From assembly GCA_038329555.1 (NCBI GenBank), contig JBBQNC010000216.1, forward strand, positions 1 through 6,612: a stretch of DNA of 6,612 nt, read 5' to 3'. Below are positions 1-6,320 of this stretch, piece after piece. The first letter of the stretch is position 1; every line of letters starts with the position of its first letter. Under the pieces are notes generated by a model. That model was given only the letters and a program-made list of their open reading frames with translations. It searched no databases and was not told the origin of the DNA. The stretch is from JALYUA01 sp038329555 (GTDB lineage Bacteria > Acidobacteriota > Thermoanaerobaculia > UBA5066 > Gp7-AA6). Position numbers and translations under genes: made by a program.

Positions 1-1127
1 CGGGCGCCGGTCTTCTCGTCCGAAGCCTGCTGCGGCTCCAGGGCACCGATCCGGGCTTCCGCTCCGCGAACCGGCTCACCTACGAGGTCGCCCTTCCGGA
101 GGCCCGTTACGGCACCTCGGAGAGGATGGGGGTTTTTTACGAGACGCTGCTCGAGCGGACGCGGGCGATTCCCGGGGTCCGGTCCGCGGCCGCGATCACC
201 GGGCTGCCGCTCTCCGGAGCAAGCTTCAGCAGCTCCTTCGTGGTCGAGGGCGAGACCCCTCCTCCGCCGTCGGACGAGCCCAGCGCGCAGGTCCGCGTCG
301 CGAGCCGCGACTACTTCCGGACGATCGGGCTTCCCCTCGTCTCGGGGCGGGCCTTCGAGCCGTCCGACCGGCGCGGGGGGGCGCGCGTCGTCCTGGCGAG
401 CGCGGCGGCGGCACGAGAGTTCTGGCCGGCGGGAAACGCCATCGGGATGCGCGTGCGCTTCGGCGCCTCCGCCGGCCCGGAGAAGTACCTGGGCGAGATC
501 GTCGGGATCGTCGGAGACGTGCGCGAAAGGAGCCTGGCGGCGCCCCCGAGTCCCGTCTTCTACGTGCCGCTCGAGCAGACGCCCGTGGACGCCGTCGACG
601 TGGTCGTCGAGACCGCGATCCCCCCGGCTCGTTTGATCGGCCCCGTGTCGGCCGCCGTCGCGGCCCTCGATCCTGAGATCCCCGTCGCGAACGTTCGCAC
701 CGTCTCCGCTCTCCTCGCGCGGTCCATGGCACGGCAGAAGTTCGCGACGGTCCTGCTCACGCTCTTCGCCGCCACGGCGCTCCTGCTCGCGGCGATCGGC
801 ACGTACGGCGTCCTGTCGTACGGGGTGAGCCTCCGGAGGCGCGAGATCGGGCTTCGCGCGGCGCTCGGCGCCGCGCCCGCCGACGTGCTGGCTCTCGTTC
901 TGAAGCAGGGGCTGCGCCTCGCGACCCTGGGTGCTCTCGTCGGCATCGCGGCCGCGGCGGCCATGACGCGGGTCCTGTCGGGCCTGCTCGTGGGAATCCG
1001 GCCAACCGACGCCGCCTCGTTCGCCGGCTCCGTCGCCCTGCTCGCTGTCGTGTCCGCCGCGGCGTGCGCGATTCCCGCGTGGAGGGCCGCTCGCATCGCT
1101 GCCTCCGAGGCGCTGCGTTCCGAATGA
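1..1127 (+). CDS. ADOP-type MacB/FtsX permease, C-terminal half (5' partial)
   Basis: This is an inner-membrane permease of the MacB/FtsX superfamily, whose members work with an ABC ATPase in efflux or envelope mechanotransmission; the substrate here is unknown. The frame is open from base 3, so the first in-frame ATG (126) is internal: the 41 codons before it align with residues 426-469 of the next gene (shared DPGFR and a P-E-[AS]-R-Y pattern). 374 residues are visible, about half of the usual ~800. They comprise the end of a membrane helix, a periplasmic MacB_PCD domain (including GEIVGIVGDVRE) and a final FtsX domain with three helices near bases 741-827, 909-974 and 1014-1079. The cytoplasmic RRREIGLRAALGA motif after the first of these is the family's coupling-helix signature. 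It ends in TGA 19 bases before its paralogue. Family assignment is firm; the N-terminal half lies outside the window. Confidence 0.93.
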   Translation, partial: GAGLLVRSLLRLQGTDPGFRSANRLTYEVALPEARYGTSERMGVFYETLLERTRAIPGVRSAAAITGLPLSGASFSSSFVVEGETPPPPSDEPSAQVRVASRDYFRTIGLPLVSGRAFEPSDRRGGARVVLASAAAAREFWPAGNAIGMRVRFGASAGPEKYLGEIVGIVGDVRERSLAAPPSPVFYVPLEQTPVDAVDVVVETAIPPARLIGPVSAAVAALDPEIPVANVRTVSALLARSMARQKFATVLLTLFAATALLLAAIGTYGVLSYGVSLRRREIGLRAALGAAPADVLALVLKQGLRLATLGALVGIAAAAAMTRVLSGLLVGIRPTDAASFAGSVALLAVVSAAACAIPAWRAARIAASEALRSE

Positions 1128-1136
1128 ACTCGACCC

Positions 1137-1144
1137 GGGAGGAA
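1137..1144 (+). promoter_or_regulatory. Strong Shine-Dalgarno of the second permease
   Basis: GGGAGGAA lies just before the ATG at 1147, with four bases between GGAGG and the start codon. It fixes that start. It is the only strong plus-strand ribosome site among the gene junctions here; the next two genes lack one. Confidence 0.85.
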
Positions 1145-1146
1145 CC

Positions 1147-3543
1147 ATGAACGGACTGCTCCAGGATCTCCGCCACGCCGCTCGCACGCTCGCCAAGGCG
1201 CCGGCGTTCTCGGCCGTCGCCGTCGCCACGCTCGCCCTCGGCATCGGCGCGAACACGGCGATCTTCTCGCTCGTCGACGCCGTGCTGCTCCGGCCGCTTC
1301 CCTACCCGGAAGACGGACGCCTCGTCTGGATCCGCGAGACACAGCCCGATCTCGACGACGCGCCCGCGCCCGCCGGCGACTTCGTCGAGTGGACCGGGGC
1401 GCGCTCCTTCTCCGCGCTCGCCGCCTCGGATTACCGCGTGTTCACCCTGACCGGCGGCTCGATCCCCGAGAGAGTCCTCGGCGCCCGCGTCTCGGCGAGC
1501 GTCTTCCCGGTGCTCGGCACTCGCCCGCGCGACGGCCGTGTCTTCACCAGCGCTGAGGAGCTCCCCGGGGCCGATCGCATCGTCATCGTGAGCGAGCGAT
1601 TCTGGAAGACGCGGCTCGGGTCCCGGCCCGTGGGCTCGCGCGTCCGACTCGACGGAGAGGAGTACGCGCTCGTCGGGGTGATGCCGCCGCAGTTCGACTA
1701 CCCGCGGTCCGCCGAGCTCTGGGTGCCTCTCGCGCTGACGCCTGCCGACCGGGCGAACCATGGCTCCCACTACCTCCGCGTCGTAGGCCGGCTGGCGCCG
1801 GGCGCCACGATCGCGGGAGCGCAGTCGGAGCTCGACGGGATCGAAGCGCGGCTGCGGCGCGAGCACCCCGATACGAACGAGGGTCACGGCGCCCGCATCG
1901 TTCCGCTGCGGGAGGCGCTCGTCGGCTCGCTCCGAAGGACGCTCCTCGTGCTCCTGGGCGCGGTAACACTCGTGCTGCTCCTCGCCTGCGCCAACCTCGG
2001 AAACCTGATTCTCGCGAAGAACGCGGCGCGCTCGCGCGAGATGGCGATCCGCAGCGCGCTCGGAGCCGGCCGGCCGCGGCTCGTCCGACAGCTCCTGACG
2101 GAGAGCGCGCTTCTGTCCCTGGTCGGCGGCGCGGCCGGCGTGGCGCTCGCCGCCTGGGGCATCGAGGCGCTCGCCGCGTTGAGGCCCTGGACTGTCACGG
2201 CTTCGACGGCGGCGCGGATCGACGTCCGCGTCCTGCTGTTCACCCTGGCGGCGTCGCTCGGGACCGCCGTGCTGTTCGGCCTCGCCCCGGCGATCGCCCT
2301 CTCGCCGCGAAGCCTGACCGCGGCGCTCCAGGCGAGCGGCCGCACCATGGCCGGCTCGCGCAGGGGCCGCGCCCGGGCGATCCTCGCGGTCGGAGAGGTC
2401 GCGATCGCCCTCGCGCTCCTGATCGGAGCCGGGCTGATGATCCGAAGCGCGACCCGCCTCTCCGGCGTGGATCCGGGATTCCGGGCGGCGGACGCGCTGA
2501 CGCTGGAGATCGTCTTTCCCGAATCCCGCTACGCCTCGGACGACACCCGCCGCGCGTTCATGCGGTCCGCGATGGAGCGCCTGGCGGCGATCCCGGGCAT
2601 CCAGGCCGCAGGCGCCACGAACAGCGCTCCGCTCGGCGACAGCAACACGACGGGGGACTTCAAGATCGAGGGCCGCCCCGACTGGGCGCCCGGCCAGGGG
2701 CCACTCGCCCAGTACATCGTCGCGACGCCCGGTCACTTCCGCGCCCTGGAGATTCCGATCCGGGGCGGCCGCGCCTTCACCGAGGCGGACCGGGAAGGGA
2801 GTCCGCCCGTCGCCCTGGTCAACGAGACGATGGCGCGACGGTTCTGGCCCGATCGAAGCCCGATCGGACGGCGGATTCAGGTCGAGTGGGGCGTCGACAA
2901 GGCATGGCGCGAGATCGTGGGGGTCGTCGGCGACGTGCGCGGCGAACGCATCGACCGCACGGCGCTGCCGCAGCTCTACATCCCCTTCGCGCAGCATCCG
3001 ACGCCGTGGGCGGCGATGGAGCTCAGGACGTCATTGCCGCCCGAGAAGGTCCTGGCGCCCGTACGCGCGGCGATCTGGTCACTCGACCGGGACCTGCCGG
3101 TCTCCTCGGTGGTGCGCCTGTCGCAAACGATCTCGCAGTCCTTCGCGAAGCGGAGGTTCTCGACGGTCCTCCTGACGATCTTCGGGTCCGTCGCGCTGCT
3201 CCTGGCGACGCTCGGCGTGTACGGCGTCCTCTCGCAGCTCGTCTCCGAGCGCCGGCGGGAGATCGGGATCCGGCTGACGCTCGGCGCACAGCGATCCGAC
3301 GTCTTCCGGCTGGTCGCGCAGCGCGGCGTGCTCCTGACGGGCGTGGGGATCCTCCTCGGCGTGTTCGGCGCCTTCGCGGTGACGCGGAGCCTCGGCGCGC
3401 TCCTCTACGAGGTGAGCCCGACCGATCCGCTGACGTTCGCGGCTCTCGCGTCCATCATGGCGGGCGTTTCGTTTCTCGCCACGGCGATTCCGGCGCGGCG
3501 CGCCACCCGGGTCGACCCGATCGTCGCGCTGCGGGCGGATTGA
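1147..3543 (+). CDS. ADOP family (acidobacterial duplicated orphan permease) MacB/FtsX-like ABC permease
   Basis: A complete 798-residue double permease, the normal length for ADOP proteins, which are two MacB-type permeases fused in one chain. The N-terminus is typical: a short cytoplasmic segment LLQDLRHAARTLAKAP, then a first helix (about 21-43) with LALGIGANTAIFSLVDAVLLRPLPY. In order there follow a periplasmic MacB_PCD domain (about 45-260), an FtsX domain with helices near 263-289, 319-345 and 361-385 and the coupling motif SREMAIRSALGA (296-307), a helix at about 410-432, a second MacB_PCD domain (about 440-665, with REIVGVVGDVRGE at 588-600), and a second FtsX domain with helices near 671-699, 727-746 and 763-783 and the motif RRREIGIRLTLGA (702-714). 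Eight helices in total. No ATP-binding cassette is encoded in the window, so energising is inferred to depend on an ATPase elsewhere. It is clearly paralogous to the preceding gene. Substrate unknown; families of this kind export peptides, macrolides or lipoproteins. Confidence 0.96.
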   Translation: MNGLLQDLRHAARTLAKAPAFSAVAVATLALGIGANTAIFSLVDAVLLRPLPYPEDGRLVWIRETQPDLDDAPAPAGDFVEWTGARSFSALAASDYRVFTLTGGSIPERVLGARVSASVFPVLGTRPRDGRVFTSAEELPGADRIVIVSERFWKTRLGSRPVGSRVRLDGEEYALVGVMPPQFDYPRSAELWVPLALTPADRANHGSHYLRVVGRLAPGATIAGAQSELDGIEARLRREHPDTNEGHGARIVPLREALVGSLRRTLLVLLGAVTLVLLLACANLGNLILAKNAARSREMAIRSALGAGRPRLVRQLLTESALLSLVGGAAGVALAAWGIEALAALRPWTVTASTAARIDVRVLLFTLAASLGTAVLFGLAPAIALSPRSLTAALQASGRTMAGSRRGRARAILAVGEVAIALALLIGAGLMIRSATRLSGVDPGFRAADALTLEIVFPESRYASDDTRRAFMRSAMERLAAIPGIQAAGATNSAPLGDSNTTGDFKIEGRPDWAPGQGPLAQYIVATPGHFRALEIPIRGGRAFTEADREGSPPVALVNETMARRFWPDRSPIGRRIQVEWGVDKAWREIVGVVGDVRGERIDRTALPQLYIPFAQHPTPWAAMELRTSLPPEKVLAPVRAAIWSLDRDLPVSSVVRLSQTISQSFAKRRFSTVLLTIFGSVALLLATLGVYGVLSQLVSERRREIGIRLTLGAQRSDVFRLVAQRGVLLTGVGILLGVFGAFAVTRSLGALLYEVSPTDPLTFAALASIMAGVSFLATAIPARRATRVDPIVALRAD

Positions 3544-3565
3544 GAATGTCCGGCCGACCCGTCGG

Positions 3566-3578
3566 ATAAGCTCAACCC
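3566..3578 (+). promoter_or_regulatory. Possible -10 element for leaderless transcription of the response regulator
   Basis: The 35-base gap before the regulator has no Shine-Dalgarno. It does hold TAAGCT (3567-3572), a TAnnnT -10-like hexamer ending six bases before the ATG at 3579, the spacing expected if transcription starts at the A of ATG. TTGAGA at 3540-3545 resembles a -35 box, but the 21-base spacer is too long to count as support. CCGAC-CC-GTCGG (3554-3565) just upstream is a short inverted repeat that could be an operator or chance. Weak evidence. Confidence 0.3.
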
Positions 3579-4943
3579 ATGCGTTCGAGCTCCGCGAGGG
3601 TCCTGATCGCGGACGATCAGTCGGACGTTCTCGAAGCGCTTCGCCTTCTCCTGAAGGGCGAGGGCTTCGAAAGCGAGACCGCTTCGTCCCCCGCCGCTCT
3701 CCTGGCCCTTCTGGATCGCGGCGAGTTCGACGTCGTCCTGATGGACTTGAATTACGCCCGCGACACGACCTCGGGCCAGGAGGGGCTCGATCTGCTCGCC
3801 CGGATCCAGGAGATCGACGCCACACTCCCCGTCGTCGTCATGACCGCATGGGGAACCGTGGACCTCGCCGTCGGCGCGATGCGCCGGGGAGCGCGCGACT
3901 TCGTGCAGAAGCCCTGGGAAAACGCGCGGCTGGTCGCCACGCAGCGGACGCAGGTCGCGCTCGGACGCGCGCTGCGGACGGGACAGCGTCTCGAGGCGGA
4001 GAATCGCATCCTCCGCCACGAGACCGCTCCGCCCTCGATGATCGCCGAGTCAGCCGCCATGCGGCCCCTCCTCGACCTCGTCGCCCGGGTCGCGCCGTCG
4101 GACGCGAACGTGCTCATCACCGGAGAGAACGGCACGGGAAAGGGCGTCGTCGCCCGGGCCCTTCATTCCGCGTCGCGACGGTCTTCCCGGCCCCTCGTCT
4201 CCTTGAACGCCGGCGGGATCTCGGAGGGGGTCTTCGAGAGCGAGCTCTTCGGACACGTGAAGGGGGCCTTCACGGACGCGAGGGCAGATCGCGTGGGGCG
4301 GTTCGAGCTCGCCGACGGCGGAACCCTCTTCCTGGACGAGATCGCGAACGTCCCTCCGTCCCAGCAGGCCAAGCTTCTGCGGGTGCTCGAGACGGGCGAG
4401 TTCGAGCGGCTCGGATCTTCCCGCACCCGCAAGGTCGACGTTCGCATCCTGACTGCCACCAACTCGAATTTGCACGCGGAGGTGACGGCCGGCCGCTTCC
4501 GGCAGGACCTCCTCTTCCGCCTGAACACGATCGAGATCCGCGTTCCGCCCGTCCGCGAGCGCCGCGAGGACATTCCCGCCCTCGCCCAGCACTTCCTCCA
4601 GCAGCACGCCCAGCGATATCGCAAGGGAGACCTCAAGTTCGAGCCGGCGGCGCTCCAGGCGCTCCTGGATCACCCCTGGCCCGGCAACGTCCGCGAGCTC
4701 GACCACGCGATCGAGCGGGCGGCGTTGCTCGCACAGGGAAGCTCGATCCGCGCCGGCGATCTCGGCCTGCGGCGGGAGGCGGCGGCGGACATCCCTCTCG
4801 ACGAAATGAGCCTCGAGGACGTCGAAGGGATCCTCATCCAGAAGGCGATGTCACGCTACGAAGGCAATGTCAGCCATGCGGCGCGCGCGCTCGGCCTGTC
4901 GCGCAGCGCTCTCTACCGAAGGCTGGAGAAGCACGGGCACTGA
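3579..4943 (+). CDS. NtrC-family sigma-54-dependent response regulator (REC-AAA+-Fis HTH)
   Basis: A cytoplasmic transcription activator that, when phosphorylated, should hydrolyse ATP to open sigma-54 RNA polymerase promoters. REC domain (7-125): acidic pair D12/D13, phosphoacceptor D56, T89 and K111. AAA+ domain (about 152-385): Walker A GENGTGKG (182-189), sigma-54 loop GAFTDA (229-234), Walker B TLFLDE with D253/E254, sensor I ATN (293-295), arginine-finger candidates R308 and R314 in RQDLLFRLN, and sensor II WPGNVREL (367-374). Fis-type HTH (about 410-454): EGNVSHAARALGLSRSALYRRL. Two oddities: the sigma-54 loop is GAFTDA rather than GAFTGA, and the loop after D56 (LNYARDTTSGQEG) is about five residues longer than in NtrC and lacks the usual proline. 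Both appear to be subfamily traits rather than damage, since all catalytic residues are kept. The start leaves six residues before the first REC strand, which is normal. No Shine-Dalgarno precedes it. The cognate kinase follows in the same frame. Confidence 0.96.
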   Translation: MRSSSARVLIADDQSDVLEALRLLLKGEGFESETASSPAALLALLDRGEFDVVLMDLNYARDTTSGQEGLDLLARIQEIDATLPVVVMTAWGTVDLAVGAMRRGARDFVQKPWENARLVATQRTQVALGRALRTGQRLEAENRILRHETAPPSMIAESAAMRPLLDLVARVAPSDANVLITGENGTGKGVVARALHSASRRSSRPLVSLNAGGISEGVFESELFGHVKGAFTDARADRVGRFELADGGTLFLDEIANVPPSQQAKLLRVLETGEFERLGSSRTRKVDVRILTATNSNLHAEVTAGRFRQDLLFRLNTIEIRVPPVRERREDIPALAQHFLQQHAQRYRKGDLKFEPAALQALLDHPWPGNVRELDHAIERAALLAQGSSIRAGDLGLRREAAADIPLDEMSLEDVEGILIQKAMSRYEGNVSHAARALGLSRSALYRRLEKHGH

Positions 4944-4944
4944 G

Positions 4945-4979
4945 GCCGGCCGGCGCCGCGCGAAGCGGGGCGGGCCGGC
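4945..4979 (+). other. GC-rich inverted repeat between regulator and kinase
   Basis: GCCGGCC (4945-4951) is perfectly complementary to GGCCGGC (4973-4979). Within the 21-base loop, CCGC (4956-4959) can pair with GCGG (4965-4968). The structure fills most of the 45-base gap and ends ten bases before the GTG start of the kinase. There is no T-run after it, so it is not a classical intrinsic terminator. It could protect mRNA or lower kinase translation relative to the regulator. In DNA this GC-rich, a 7-bp stem may also be chance. Confidence 0.4.
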
Positions 4980-4988
4980 GGTGACGCC

Positions 4989-6320
4989 GTGACGGCGCGA
5001 AAGCTCTCGCACGAGCGGCGAGTCTTCCTTCTCGCGCTCGGGGCGGCTCTGCCGGCGGCGGTCGTCGCGGTCGTACTCCTGTGGACGGGCGACTTCTCCC
5101 CGAAGCTCCGGTGGACGCTGTCCATCCTCGTCGCCGGCTGGTGGCTGCTCGTTTCGCGCGCTCTGCGGGAACGCGTCGTGCTGCCCCTCCAGACGGTCTC
5201 GAATCTCCTGGCCGCGATGCGGGAGGGAGACTTCTCGATCCGGGCGCGCGGTGCGCGGCCGGACGACGCGCTCGGCGAAGTCTTGATCGAGGTCAACGCG
5301 CTCACGGAGACACTCCGCCAGCAGCGCCTCGGAGCCCTCGAAGCGACGGCGCTCCTGCGAAAGGTCATGGCCGAGATCGAGGTCGCCGTCTTCGCGTTCG
5401 ACGCGGAGCGACGTCTGAAGCTCACGAACCGGTTCGGCGAGCGCCTCCTCGGCCAGCCCGAGCCGCGGCTCCTGGGCGCGAGCGCGGCCTCGCTCGGACT
5501 GGACGACTTCCTGCGGCCGGACGCGCCGCGCATCCTCGACGCCGCGTTTCCGGGGGCGAGCGGCCGCTGGGAGATCCGGCAGAGCACGTTCCGGCAGGGC
5601 GGCCTCCCCCATCATCTCCTCGTCCTCGCCGACGTCAGCCAGCCTCTGCGCGAGCAGGAGCGGCAGGCGTGGCAGCGGCTGATCCGCGTTCTCGGCCACG
5701 AGCTCAACAACTCGCTCGCCCCGATCCAGTCTCTCGCGGGAAGCCTCGAGAGCCTTCTCGCCCAGGACGCACCGCCGGACGACTGGCGGGAGGACATGCG
5801 CCGGGGGCTCGGCATTATCTCGGGCCGCGCCGAGGCGCTCTCCCGCTTCACGGGCGGCTACGCGAGGCTCGCCCGTCTGCCGCGGCCGCGTCTGGCGCCG
5901 GTCGAGCTCGGCGACCTGGTCCGGCGCGTCGCGGCGCTCGAAACCCGTCTGTCCATTACGGTCGCCCCGGGCCAGCCGCTGACGGTGGCCGCGGACGCGG
6001 ACCAGCTCGAGCAGCTCTTGATCAACCTGCTCCGCAACGCGGTCGACGCCGCGCTCGAAACGGGCGGCGGAGTCGAGGCGTCTTGGGCCCGCGTCGGCGG
6101 ATCCCCGCCGGGCGCCGAGGTCCGGTTCGTCGACGAAGGCCCGGGGCTGCCGAACAGCGCGAACCTGTTCGTGCCCTTCTTCACGACGAAGCCGCAGGGC
6201 TCCGGAATCGGCCTCGTGCTCGCGCGCCAGATCGCGGAGGCGCACGGCGGTTCGCTGACGCTCCAGAACCGGGACGGCGCGAGAGGGTGCGTCGCCCGGA
6301 TGCGGCTGCCGCTCGTGTAG
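4989..6320 (+). CDS. NtrY-like membrane sensor histidine kinase (HAMP-PAS-HisKA-HATPase)
   Basis: Autophosphorylating sensor kinase, presumed partner of the adjacent regulator. Two membrane helices (about 13-32 and 42-57) are joined by only about ten residues (TGDFSPKLRW), so there is no periplasmic sensor domain. Next come a HAMP linker (about 59-112), a PAS domain (about 121-215) and a dimerisation domain with H-box GHELNNSLAPI, phosphoacceptor H237. The ATP-binding domain has an N-box with N346 and N350 (INLLRNAVDAA), G1 VDEGPG (381-386), F-box FVPFFTTK (394-401) and G2 GSGIGL (404-409). All catalytic residues are present. The HELNNSLAPI form of the H-box is that of NtrY-type kinases. The GTG at 4989 is the only usable start after the in-frame TGA of the regulator (4941-4943), and it has no clear Shine-Dalgarno, so translation probably depends on coupling or is low. 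The 3' end overlaps an antisense frame, but the reading here is intact. Confidence 0.95.
   Translation: MTARKLSHERRVFLLALGAALPAAVVAVVLLWTGDFSPKLRWTLSILVAGWWLLVSRALRERVVLPLQTVSNLLAAMREGDFSIRARGARPDDALGEVLIEVNALTETLRQQRLGALEATALLRKVMAEIEVAVFAFDAERRLKLTNRFGERLLGQPEPRLLGASAASLGLDDFLRPDAPRILDAAFPGASGRWEIRQSTFRQGGLPHHLLVLADVSQPLREQERQAWQRLIRVLGHELNNSLAPIQSLAGSLESLLAQDAPPDDWREDMRRGLGIISGRAEALSRFTGGYARLARLPRPRLAPVELGDLVRRVAALETRLSITVAPGQPLTVAADADQLEQLLINLLRNAVDAALETGGGVEASWARVGGSPPGAEVRFVDEGPGLPNSANLFVPFFTTKPQGSGIGLVLARQIAEAHGGSLTLQNRDGARGCVARMRLPLV

Noticed and set aside
126..128. ATG at 126 as the start of the first permease
   Set aside because: The frame is open to the window's left edge, and the 41 upstream codons align with the matching part of the paralogue, so this Met is internal.
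757..2997. Very long minus-strand frame (746 codons) opposite the permeases
   Set aside because: Arg/Glu/Ala-rich translation with no recognisable domain; a typical antisense shadow in GC-rich DNA, covering two well-supported permease genes.
4863..4878. Minus-strand sigma-54-like TGGC...TTGC within the regulator gene
   Set aside because: GG and GC are eight bases apart rather than ten, and it lies inside the HTH-coding region.
6126..6137. Perfect 12-bp palindrome TTCGTCGACGAA as an enhancer site for the regulator
   Set aside because: It encodes Phe-Val-Asp-Glu of the kinase G1 box with ordinary codons; the symmetry is explained by the protein sequence.
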